This document shows positions 47,846 through 55,475 of a DNA stretch of 64,000 bases, in pieces. The translations under genes and the position numbers were made by a program. This DNA comes from Bisbaumannia salifodinae (lineage in GTDB: Bacteria; Pseudomonadota; Gammaproteobacteria; Pseudomonadales; Halomonadaceae). The notes beneath the pieces are model-generated. The model searched no databases, was not told the origin of the DNA, and saw only the letters and a program-made list of their open reading frames with translations. Numbering within the stretch: position 1 is the stretch's first letter; every line of letters starts with the position of its first letter. The DNA is taken from NCBI RefSeq assembly GCF_039522585.1, contig NZ_BAAADR010000013.1; one strand, 5' to 3'.

Positions 47846-47858
47846 TACAATCATTGTA
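47846..47858. promoter_or_regulatory. 13-bp palindrome in the divergent promoter region, candidate operator
   Basis: TACAATCATTGTA is a perfect inverted repeat with a single central base. It sits 29 bp before the epimerase start and overlaps a possible -10 (TATAAC). It has the TACA/TGTA halves of LitR-type operators but a shorter spacer than the described N12 form. Confidence 0.55.
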
Positions 47859-47887
47859 TAACTTGTTTCGGTTCAGGGAGTAGTGGC

Positions 47888-48790
47888 ATGCGCATTCTGG
47901 TCACCGGGGGGAGCGGTTTCGTGGGGCGCCTGCTGTGCCAGCGGCTGACCCGGGCGGGGCACGAGCTATGGGTGGTCTCGCGGGACCCCCAGGCGGCACG
48001 CCGGGTGCTGCCGGCGGAGGCGCGGGTGGTGTCGCGGGTGGCGGAGGCCGACTCGGCGCGCCCCGAGGGGCTGATCAACCTGGCCGGGGAGTCCATCGCC
48101 GGCAAGCGCTGGAGCGAGGCGCAGAAGGCTCGGCTGGTCGATTCCCGCTTGACCCTCACCCGCGAGCTGGTGGCGCTCTGCCAGCGACTGGTGGAACGGC
48201 AGGCCGCCCCCCGGGTGCTGGTCTCCGGCTCGGCCATGGGCTATTACGGCGATCAGGGCGATACCCGGGTCGACGAGCAGACGCCGCCCCATGACGAGTT
48301 CGCCCATCGTCTTTGTCGCCAGTGGGAGGCGGTGGCCCGGGAGGCGGAGCCCCTGGGGGTGCGGGTGGCGCTGCTGCGTACCGGCCTGGTGCTGGACCGG
48401 GACGGCGGCAGCCTGGCCAAGATGCTGCCGCCCTTCAAGTTGGGGCTGGGGGGGCGCTTCGGCGACGGTCGGCAGTTCATGCCCTGGATACACCGCCTCG
48501 ACCTGGTGCGGGCCATCGAATTCCTGCTGACCCGGGAGGACCTGAGCGGCCCCTTCAACGGCAGTGCGCCGACTCCGGTACGCAATGCCGACTTTACCCG
48601 CGCCCTGGCGCGGCAACTCAGGCGCCCGGCGATCTTCCCGGCGCCGGCCTTCGTGCTCAGGCTGGCGCTGGGGGAGATGGCCGACCTCCTGCTGAGCGGG
48701 GCGGATATGCGCCCGGATCGCCTCGAGGCGGCGGGCTTTAGCTTCGAGTACCCGACCCTGGATCGGGCCCTGGCGGCGATTCTCGAGTAG
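47888..48790 (+). CDS. TIGR01777-family NAD-dependent epimerase/dehydratase
   Basis: A 300-residue extended SDR like E. coli YfcH. The dinucleotide-binding motif VTGGSGFVGRLLCQRL is at residue 4, INLAGESIAGKRWSEAQK near 57 and SGSAMGYYGDQGD near 115. The start MRILVTGG at ATG 47888 follows CAGGGAG. The substrate is unknown. Divergent from the cbiX-merR-phrB genes; TIGR01777 epimerases are often light-regulon members beside phrB and LitR. Confidence 0.88.
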   Translation: MRILVTGGSGFVGRLLCQRLTRAGHELWVVSRDPQAARRVLPAEARVVSRVAEADSARPEGLINLAGESIAGKRWSEAQKARLVDSRLTLTRELVALCQRLVERQAAPRVLVSGSAMGYYGDQGDTRVDEQTPPHDEFAHRLCRQWEAVAREAEPLGVRVALLRTGLVLDRDGGSLAKMLPPFKLGLGGRFGDGRQFMPWIHRLDLVRAIEFLLTREDLSGPFNGSAPTPVRNADFTRALARQLRRPAIFPAPAFVLRLALGEMADLLLSGADMRPDRLEAAGFSFEYPTLDRALAAILE

Positions 48791-48820
48791 CGCCGAGGGT
48801 GCCGGTGCCCATAACCGAAA

Positions 48821-48850
48821 ACGCCGCGCCCCGGGATGGGGGCGCGGCGT
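48821..48850. terminator. Terminator between the epimerase gene and rapA
   Basis: ACGCCGCGCCCC pairs with GGGGCGCGGCGT around a short loop, between convergent genes. AAAA precedes it, so a T run exists only for the minus-strand transcript. Confidence 0.8.
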
Positions 48851-48870
48851 CGTGGTCTCCCGGGGCCGGC

Positions 48871-51801
48871 CTAGCGGGTCTCGTTATCGATGGTCACGAT
48901 CACTCGCACCGCATCTAGGCGTAGCCGGGTGCCCTNGGCGGTGTCCAGGGCGGCGCGCTCGTCGCGCAGGGCCTGGATCTCGTCTTCGCGCACCGCCGGG
49001 TTATGGCGGGCCAGGGCACTGAGGCGGGCCAGCTCGTCGTCGAGGCCGTCGCGCATGCGCTGCTGGGCGGCCTCGACGATGGAGGGCAGCTCCCGCTCCG
49101 CCTCGGCCTCGCCCTTGTCGAGCAGCTCGCGCAGCTGCTCGTGGCGGCTCTTGATCAGGTCCCGGGCCACCGCCTTCTTGACCTTCTGCAGGTTCTTGGC
49201 CAGGCCGGTGAAGGAGACCTTGTCGCTGAGGTTGGCGCCGGACTCGTCGAGCAGCACCCGCACCGCCGTGGCCGGCAGGAAGCGGTTGATATGCAGCTTC
49301 TTGGGGGCCGGGCAGTGGGTGCGGAAGACCAGCTCGGCCATCACCCGGCCGGCGGGAATCGCCGGATGCTTGAGCAGCGCCAGGGCGGTGTTGCCCATGG
49401 CGCCGTCGAGGATGCGCCCCATCATCTCGCGCAGCAAGGGGTGCTCCCAGGAGAGGCGCTGGACGTCGTCCCGGGCCAGGGCCACGTCCCGGGCCAGGGT
49501 GGCGGAGAAGCCCTCCTCGCCCTTGACCAGCCCCGGCAGGCCGTCGAGCATCTGCGGCCCGGCGCGCAGGTGGAGGATCTTGCCGCCCAGCTCCTGGCTG
49601 TCGACGCCGAAGATATCCAGCGCCTGATCCAGGTAGCGGGGCAGGACCTTGTCCTCGTCCAGCTCGCGGATGGCGGCGGCGGTGGCCTCGGCCCGGGCCG
49701 GGCGGCAGGCGTTGAGCTCCAGCAGGCGGTTGCGCCCGGCGTCGCGCTCGGCCAGGCGGCTCTCGAACAGCGCCCGGGTCTCCGCGATCACCTCCTCCAG
49801 GCCCTCGTCGTCGAGCAGGGCGTCGGCCAGGGCATCGCCGAAGGCGGCGAAGAGGTCGTTGCCGATGCCGTGGGGGGCGCCGAAGGCGTCCATGCCCTCC
49901 CGATACCAGCGCAGCAGCCGCTCGCCGGGACTGCCGGCGAACACCGGCACCTGGATCTCGATGGGATGGCGCTGGCCGATGCGGTCGAGGCGGCCGATGC
50001 GCTGCTCCAACTGGTCCGGGTGCTGGGGCAGGTCGAACATCACCAGGTGATGGCAGAACTGGAAGTTGCGCCCCTCGGAGCCGATCTCCGAGCAGACCAG
50101 CACCTGACAACCCTCCTCCGCGTCGGCGAAGGCCGCCGCGGCCCGGTCCCGCTCCACCAGGGAGAGGTCCTCGTGAAATACCGGCGCATGCACGCCGCCC
50201 AGCACCCGCAGGCCCTCGGCCAGGCCCTGGGCGGTGGCCTTGTCGTGGGCGATCACCAGCACCTTGTCGTCGCCGTGCTCCACCAGATATTCGAGCAGCC
50301 AGGTGACCCGGGGGTCGAACTGCCACCAGGGCTCGGCATTCAGGGGATCGTCCGCCTGGGCCTGGTACATGGTATCCAGATAGAGCAGTACCTCCGGGTG
50401 ATCGAGGCCGGTCTCGATCAGCAGCTCGTCCAGGTAATCCTCGTCGCGATCCAGCTTGCGCAGCACCCGGCGGTAGGCGCTGGGGGCCTCCAGGGGGGTG
50501 ACCGTCAGGCGGCGCTCCGGGAAGCCGCCCACATGGCGGCGGCTGTTGCGGAACATCACCCGGCCGGTGCCATGGCGGTCGAGCAGTTGCTCGCGCAGTT
50601 GGGCGCGGGCCCGAGCCCGCTGGTCGGCGTCGCTCTCCGGGTTGGCCAGCAGCGCCAGCAGGGCCTCGCTGTCGGCATCGTCCACCACGGCGCCGAGGCG
50701 ATCCCGGGCCTGGGCATCGAGGCTCTCCTGCTCGAGGGCATCGATCGCCTCGGCCACCCTCACATAGCCCTGCTCCTCGGCCTGGAAGCGCTCCAGGCTC
50801 TGGTAGCGCTCCGGGTCGAGCAGGCGCAGGCGGGCGAAGTGGCTGGCCACGCCCATCTGCTCCGGGGTGGCGGTGAGCAGCAACACCCCCGCGATGGCGC
50901 CGGCCAGGCGCTCCACGCAGGCGTAGCCGGGGCCGCTCTGCTCCGGTGACCAGTCCAGGTGATGAGCCTCGTCGACGATCAGCAGGTCCCAGTCGCAGGC
51001 CTCGGCCTGGGCCTGGCGGTGAGGGTTGGCGAACAGCCACTGCTGGCTGGCCAGCACCAACTGGCCGCTGTCGAAGGGGTTGGCGTCGCCATGGGCCAGG
51101 CTCTGATGCTCGTCGAGCAGGGTCACCTTGAGGGCGAAGCGGCGCAGCATCTCCACCAGCCACTGGTGGGTCAGGCTGTCCGGCACCAGGATCAGGGCGC
51201 GCTCGGCGCGGCCGCTGAGCAGCAGGCGATGCAGGATCAGGCCCGCCTCGATGGTCTTGCCCAGGCCCACCTCATCGGCCAGCAGCACCCGCGGCGCATG
51301 GCGCCCGGCCACCTCCTCGGCGATATACAGTTGGTGGGGGATCAGATCGATCTTGGGGCCCGCCAGGCCCAGGGCCGGGTGCTGCTCGACGCGGGCGTGG
51401 TGGTGTAGGGTACGAAAGCGCAGGTCGAACCAGTCGTTGCGATCCACCTGGCCGGTCAGCAGGCGGTCCCGGGCCTGGTTGAACTGCATGGTGTCGGCCA
51501 GGCGCACCTCGGGCAGTTCGCGCAGCTCGCCGTCGTCATCCTCGCCGATATAGATGATCAGGCCGTTCGCTTCCTTGCTGTCGTCGACGGTGAGGAACCA
51601 GCCCTCGGCGGCCTGGATGCGGTCGCCGCTGCCGAAGGCCACGCGGGTCAGGGGCGCCTGGCGCACGCTGTAGGTTCGGGTTTCCTGGCTGGCGCTGAAC
51701 AGCACGGTGACGGTGCGGAAATCACAGTTCAGGACGGTGCCCAGGCCCAGCTCGGCTTCGCCGTCGCTGATCCAGCGCTGACCGGGAGAAAATTCGCTCA
51801 T
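48871..51801 (-). CDS. rapA: RNA polymerase-associated ATPase RapA
   Basis: RapA is a Swi2/Snf2-type ATPase that recycles RNA polymerase. The product is 976 residues (E. coli 968). The N-terminal Tudor-like part starts MSEFSPGQRWISDGEAELGL; Walker A LADEVGLGKTIEAG and DEAH (LLIVDEAHHLDWS) are present, as is a helicase C-terminal domain with GSEGRNFQFCHHLVMFDLP. ATG 51801 follows CGAGG. One base (48936) is N, giving an unknown residue 22 codons from the end. Depending on that base, the codon NAG may be Lys, Gln, Glu or stop. Confidence 0.94.
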   Translation of the reverse strand: MSEFSPGQRWISDGEAELGLGTVLNCDFRTVTVLFSASQETRTYSVRQAPLTRVAFGSGDRIQAAEGWFLTVDDSKEANGLIIYIGEDDDGELRELPEVRLADTMQFNQARDRLLTGQVDRNDWFDLRFRTLHHHARVEQHPALGLAGPKIDLIPHQLYIAEEVAGRHAPRVLLADEVGLGKTIEAGLILHRLLLSGRAERALILVPDSLTHQWLVEMLRRFALKVTLLDEHQSLAHGDANPFDSGQLVLASQQWLFANPHRQAQAEACDWDLLIVDEAHHLDWSPEQSGPGYACVERLAGAIAGVLLLTATPEQMGVASHFARLRLLDPERYQSLERFQAEEQGYVRVAEAIDALEQESLDAQARDRLGAVVDDADSEALLALLANPESDADQRARARAQLREQLLDRHGTGRVMFRNSRRHVGGFPERRLTVTPLEAPSAYRRVLRKLDRDEDYLDELLIETGLDHPEVLLYLDTMYQAQADDPLNAEPWWQFDPRVTWLLEYLVEHGDDKVLVIAHDKATAQGLAEGLRVLGGVHAPVFHEDLSLVERDRAAAAFADAEEGCQVLVCSEIGSEGRNFQFCHHLVMFDLPQHPDQLEQRIGRLDRIGQRHPIEIQVPVFAGSPGERLLRWYREGMDAFGAPHGIGNDLFAAFGDALADALLDDEGLEEVIAETRALFESRLAERDAGRNRLLELNACRPARAEATAAAIRELDEDKVLPRYLDQALDIFGVDSQELGGKILHLRAGPQMLDGLPGLVKGEEGFSATLARDVALARDDVQRLSWEHPLLREMMGRILDGAMGNTALALLKHPAIPAGRVMAELVFRTHCPAPKKLHINRFLPATAVRVLLDESGANLSDKVSFTGLAKNLQKVKKAVARDLIKSRHEQLRELLDKGEAEAERELPSIVEAAQQRMRDGLDDELARLSALARHNPAVREDEIQALRDERAALDTAXGTRLRLDAVRVIVTIDNETR

Positions 51802-51934
51802 GATGCCTCGGATGATCAACAGGGTGCTGCCAATGGCTCATCGCCGCCCGGGCTCTCGCGGAAGGGGCGGCGGCAGGGCGCGGTATGGTACCGGAAAGTG
51901 GCCCGAGGCTGTAGGCCGAATCGCCGCTTGCCGG

Positions 51935-52729
51935 TCAGGGGAGCCAGCGCTCCAGTTGGGCCCGGGTCAGCTCGCCGACGTGGTGTTGAATGGTGCGTCC
52001 CTCGGCATCGAAGAGCAAGGTGGTGGGCAGCCCCGGCGACTCCGTTCGCACCATCAGCTCCTGGTGGGGATCGAGGAGGGCGTAGCGGAAGTCGAGCTCC
52101 TGGTCGTCCAGGTAGCGCATCACCTGGAGCAGGTCCTCACCCTGATTGGCCACCACCACGGTGACCCCCTCTCGGGCATCCGCCTCGGCCAGCAGCGGCA
52201 TCTCCCGCAGGCAGGGCGGGCACCAGGTGGCCCAGAGGTTGAGCAGCACCGTCTCGCCGGCCAGGGAGCGCAGGTTGACGGTTTCGCCGTCGATCCGCTC
52301 CAGGGTCAGGTCGGGCAGCGCCTGCACCGCCAGCGGCTTGGCGCCGGGCTGCCAGGTGACCAGCGCCAGCCATAGCGCCGAGCTAGCCACCAGCAACAGC
52401 ATGGCGCCGCCCATGCGCACCACCCGGTGGCGCAGCACCCAGGCGCTCCAGACCAGCGCCGCCAGCAGCCCCCAGAGGCCCTGGTAGCCGGGTTGCCAGA
52501 GCTTGAGCAGGTCCAGGGGCGCCGCCGCATAGGTCTCCCAGTGCATCAGGCCATGGCCCAGGCGGGCGCCCACCAGCCAGCTCAGCAGCAGGCCGTTGAA
52601 CCAGCGGGCGTGCAGGGCGCGAGGCAGGCCGAGCAGGAACCAACTGGCCGCCAGCAGCACCAGGGCCGCGGCGATGGCGTAGAGCCGGGGCAGGGAGAGC
52701 AGGACGGGGCCGAGGGCGATGGCATCCAT
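51935..52729 (-). CDS. Membrane protein with Lgt-like N-terminus fused to a TlpA-type thioredoxin domain
   Basis: 264 residues. About four hydrophobic segments occupy residues 8-125; the sequence around ARLGHGLMHWETY and WQPGYQGLWGLLAAL resembles the GGRLGY and W-GG-SFHGG regions of prolipoprotein diacylglyceryl transferase, without its key residues. Residues about 135-264 form a thioredoxin fold with the redox motif WCPPC in LNLWATWCPPCLREMP. Expected to act as an inner-membrane disulfide reductase facing the periplasm; partner unknown. Transcribed toward rapA. Confidence 0.8.
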   Translation of the reverse strand: MDAIALGPVLLSLPRLYAIAAALVLLAASWFLLGLPRALHARWFNGLLLSWLVGARLGHGLMHWETYAAAPLDLLKLWQPGYQGLWGLLAALVWSAWVLRHRVVRMGGAMLLLVASSALWLALVTWQPGAKPLAVQALPDLTLERIDGETVNLRSLAGETVLLNLWATWCPPCLREMPLLAEADAREGVTVVVANQGEDLLQVMRYLDDQELDFRYALLDPHQELMVRTESPGLPTTLLFDAEGRTIQHHVGELTRAQLERWLP

Positions 52730-52845
52730 GACGGGGGCTCCGGGGCAGGCTCGGCGGCCGGGGCCGGCCGCGCTACAATGGGCGTTTCAGCGCTAGCCTA
52801 CTGACCGCGAGAGGGGCTGTCACTCACCAGCGACGGGAGTTGTGC

Positions 52846-53079
52846 ATGGCCAAGCCGGCCTTCGATACCTTGCGTGCCCTGGCCATCGCCAGCCAGGCCA
52901 TCGGTTTTATCACCATCATCACCCTCGGCACCCTGATGGAGGAGGGTGCTCGCTACTGGCAGGGCGTGACCCTGGCGGTGATGGTGGTCTTCGCCCTGGG
53001 CATCGCGGTGGCGCGCCTCTATCGCCGCAACAAGTGGCGCAAGCGTCGCGATGCCGCCCATCACGACGGCAACGACTGA
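52846..53079 (+). CDS. Small membrane protein of unknown function
   Basis: A 77-residue protein with two hydrophobic segments (about 13-30 and 39-57) and a strongly basic tail (RLYRRNKWRKRRD). The ATG at 52846 follows GGGAG at 52835-52839. The last 19 codons and the stop lie within the first unit of a 59-bp tandem repeat. Not recognised as a named family. Confidence 0.6.
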   Translation: MAKPAFDTLRALAIASQAIGFITIITLGTLMEEGARYWQGVTLAVMVVFALGIAVARLYRRNKWRKRRDAAHHDGND

Positions 53080-53160
53080 ATCGCCGCAACAAGTGGCGCA
53101 AGCGTCGCGATGCCGCTCATCGCGACGGCAACGACGGAATCGCCGCAACCAATGGCGCAT
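53021..53160. repeat. 59-bp tandem repeat, about 2.4 copies
   Basis: Units start at 53021, 53080 and 53139 (partial), each opening ATCGCCGCAAC. Units 1 and 2 differ at only a few positions; the TGA stop at the end of unit 1 is GGA in unit 2. The first unit encodes the end of the small membrane protein. Confidence 0.95.
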
Positions 53161-53195
53161 CCCATCAGGAGTCGGACGACTGTCGGTTCAGGGGC

Positions 53196-53609
53196 TCAGG
53201 CGCCGCCCAGCCGCCCCATGCCCGGGGCGCAGCGCGTCGGGTCGATGCTGATCACCCGCAGTCGATGGCCCTCCGGCAGGGTGCAGTAGAGGATCCGCCA
53301 GGCGCAGCCCGGCGCATAGCTGCCCTCGCTCTCGAAGAGGCGTGCGCCATGCCGGGTCAGTTGGCCACAGGCGGCGGGAAACTCGTCTTCACTTACCTCC
53401 AGGGTCAGCTCGCGGGGACTGGGCTCCGGGGTGTCCTCCAGTAGCATCAACACCTGGGTGTGGCCGCGCTCGTCGGTGCTCAGCTCGAAGATGGCGCTGC
53501 GCGCGGTGCGCAGGATCAGGGGCAGGCGCAGCACCTTGGTGCAGAACTGCTCCATGGGGCCCAGTTCTCTCAGGCGCAGTACCGCATCCTCCAGGGACAG
53601 GCGTTGCAT
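53196..53609 (-). CDS. VOC-superfamily-like protein of unknown function
   Basis: 137 residues. The pattern of a short N-terminal alpha/beta part, then LTLEVSEDEFPAACGQLTRH and a C-terminal RILYCTLPEGHRLRVISID suggests a glyoxalase/bleomycin-resistance (VOC) fold, but no metal-binding triad is certain. ATG 53609 is chosen because GGAGG lies 9 bases upstream; the in-frame GTG at 53618 abuts that site. Confidence 0.6.
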   Translation of the reverse strand: MQRLSLEDAVLRLRELGPMEQFCTKVLRLPLILRTARSAIFELSTDERGHTQVLMLLEDTPEPSPRELTLEVSEDEFPAACGQLTRHGARLFESEGSYAPGCAWRILYCTLPEGHRLRVISIDPTRCAPGMGRLGGA

Positions 53610-53739
53610 TGCACTCACCTCCGGCCGATGGCGTTAGCCTCAGTCTGACCCAGCGGCGGGAATTCGGCCCTTGGATTTTGGCCATGACGACGATTGGCGG
53701 GGGTTATTCTATAAGTGCGGGGGTTCTCGAGGGCAACAA

Positions 53740-53768
53740 AAAACGCCCGCTCGATGAGCGGGCGTTTT
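53740..53768. terminator. Terminator of the ancestral tRNA-Pro gene
   Basis: AAAACGCCCGCTC pairs perfectly with GAGCGGGCGTTTT around a 3-nt loop, with A and T runs on both sides. It lies just past the 3' end of the minus-strand tRNA-Pro fragment. Confidence 0.9.
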
Positions 53769-53777
53769 GCAGAATTC

Positions 53778-53826
53778 TGGTCGGAGTAGCAGGATTCGAA
53801 CCTACGACCTCTGCCTCCCGAAGGCG
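53778..53826 (-). pseudogene. 3' fragment of tRNA-Pro (CGG), left attachment site of the mobile element
   Basis: On the minus strand, positions 53826 to 53778 read as the 3' half of tRNA-Pro: anticodon loop TTCGGGA (anticodon CGG), 3' anticodon stem GGCAG, T-arm GTAGGTTCGAATCCTGC, acceptor TACTCCG, A, CCA. The 5' half is missing; the sequence to the right does not pair with the stems. This is what integration into the 3' part of a tRNA gene leaves at one end; the other end should rebuild the full tRNA outside the window. Confidence 0.85.
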
Positions 53827-53986
53827 TGATCTCTGTAGATTCTCAGGAACAAGCATCACCAATGATAAACAAGTATTTCATTTAAAAACAATAAATTATG
53901 CTGTTTTTCAAATTTCCCTTTGTTGCCCGATATTGCCCGTTATATCCTGTCGGTGGAACCTATTTGGAACCTGTAGAGGGTAGAGC
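53827..53986 (+). other. Left end of the integrated element, AT-rich, with direct repeats
   Basis: No gene. This AT-rich stretch (for example around 53871-53915) contrasts with the flanking GC-rich DNA. TGGAACCT occurs at 53954-53961 and 53965-53972, and TTGCCCG at 53923-53929 and 53933-53939. Such short direct repeats beside an integrase gene may be arm-type recombinase sites. Confidence 0.5.
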
Positions 53987-55375
53987 ATGGCAAAGGCGAC
54001 AGAGAAGCTGACCACTCGAGTGCTCGAGCGGCTGGCGCGCGAGCTGCCCGAGGGTGGCGAAGTATGGGATGCTGATCTCTCCGGTTATCACGTTCGCGCT
54101 GGAAAGCGGGGGCTGGCTCTGCGTGTGTCCTACTACAACACTGCTGGCCAGCGCCGCGTGCTGACTCTCGGCCGCTATGGTGCCCCCCTGACGGCAGCCC
54201 AAGCTCGGGAGGATGCCAAGGAAGCATTGGCAGTGGTAGCCCAGAGCGGCGACCCGCGCGCCGTGCTTGAGGAAGCCAAGGCCGAAGCCGAGCGCCAGCA
54301 GCAGCAGACTCTCCGTGCTTACCTGGATGGCCCCTATACCGCCTACCAGAACCGCAAGAAGGATGGGGTTGCCACCTTGCGTCGCATTCGCTATGCGTTC
54401 GTCGACTGGCTCGACAAGCCGATGGGCAGCCTCACCCGTGCCGAGGTGGAGCGCTGGCAGGCTGATCAGGAGGTCGTGAAACAGGCGAAGGACAAGAACG
54501 AGTCGCAACCCAGGCCACGCGCCTTCTCCACCCTCAAGCGCGATTACGGCGCCCTCTATACGATGCTGGAGCACGCCGCCGAGCGGAAGGTGATATCGGC
54601 CAATCCTCTAAAGGGCATCAAGTTGCAGAAACCGGCGCTGACCGAGGATGAGCTGGCCGAGCAGGGCGCCGAGCGTCGTTATCTGGAGCCCGAGGAGGTC
54701 GAAGCGCTATTCGCTGGTCTGAAGGCCTATCAAGAGCTCAAGTGTGAGCAGCGGCGCAGCAGCCGCGCTCACGGTAAGGCGTATCTGCCCGACTTGGACC
54801 GGGTGGCCTACGTCGATCACGTCGCGCCGTTCGTCAAGGTGATGTATTTCACCGGCTTCCGCCCCGGCGACCTATTCGGCCTGCGTTGGGAGCACGTCAA
54901 CCTGGCCTTCGCCACGATCCGAAAGGTGATCGAGAAGACCGCGCACAGTCGCCCAGAGCCCCAGACCTTCCCGCTGTCCCGGGCAGCCGTAGACGTGCTC
55001 GAGACCTGGTGGAAGCAGCAGGGTGAGCCGAGATCCGGCCTGGTGTTCGCCTCGTCCGTCAGTGGCGGGCGAATGGCTCAGACCGCGATGCAACGGCCGT
55101 GGGCCACCGTCCGCAAACTGGGAGGGCTGCCCGACGACCTGCAGCTCTACACCCTGCGCCACAACTTCGCGTCCCAGTTGGTCATGGCCGGTACCGATCT
55201 GCTGACCGTCTCCAAGTTGATGGCCCACGCTGACATCCAGACGACCATCGCCCACTATGCCCACCTGGCGCCTGATCATAAGCGCGATGCCGTGGAAATG
55301 TTCGCACAGAAAGTGCCTCTACGGGTTGCTGACACGATTGGCGATGCAAGCCCTTCGCAGGCCTTGGTTCGATAG
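53987..55375 (+). CDS. Tyrosine recombinase / site-specific integrase
   Basis: A 462-residue phage-type integrase with an N-terminal arm-binding part (about 1-90), a core-binding SAM-like domain (about 105-220) and the catalytic domain. Catalytic residues seen are Arg in TGFRPGDLFGLRWEHV near 296, LYTLRHNFAS near 386 (Tyr takes the first position of the usual HxxR, a common variant), His in LMAHADIQTT near 410 and the nucleophile Tyr in IAHYAHL near 424. It lies 160 bp from the tRNA-Pro fragment and is expected to integrate the element there. Confidence 0.93.
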   Translation: MAKATEKLTTRVLERLARELPEGGEVWDADLSGYHVRAGKRGLALRVSYYNTAGQRRVLTLGRYGAPLTAAQAREDAKEALAVVAQSGDPRAVLEEAKAEAERQQQQTLRAYLDGPYTAYQNRKKDGVATLRRIRYAFVDWLDKPMGSLTRAEVERWQADQEVVKQAKDKNESQPRPRAFSTLKRDYGALYTMLEHAAERKVISANPLKGIKLQKPALTEDELAEQGAERRYLEPEEVEALFAGLKAYQELKCEQRRSSRAHGKAYLPDLDRVAYVDHVAPFVKVMYFTGFRPGDLFGLRWEHVNLAFATIRKVIEKTAHSRPEPQTFPLSRAAVDVLETWWKQQGEPRSGLVFASSVSGGRMAQTAMQRPWATVRKLGGLPDDLQLYTLRHNFASQLVMAGTDLLTVSKLMAHADIQTTIAHYAHLAPDHKRDAVEMFAQKVPLRVADTIGDASPSQALVR

Positions 55376-55475
55376 AGCTGGCCCTATTGGCTGGCTAGGG
55401 CCGATCATCCGAAATCTAGGACAACTCCATTGTGCCCGCCAGCCAACTTTTCTCGAGTGCATGAGGAGTAACGCA

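Noticed and set aside
49001..51163. Second minus-strand frame of 720 codons inside rapA
   Set aside because: The translation is dominated by Gly, Pro, Arg and Ala without domain patterns, while the rapA frame is a clear full-length match.
53778..53826. Functional tRNA-Pro
   Set aside because: The acceptor 5' strand, D-arm and 5' anticodon stem are missing and the adjacent sequence does not restore pairing.
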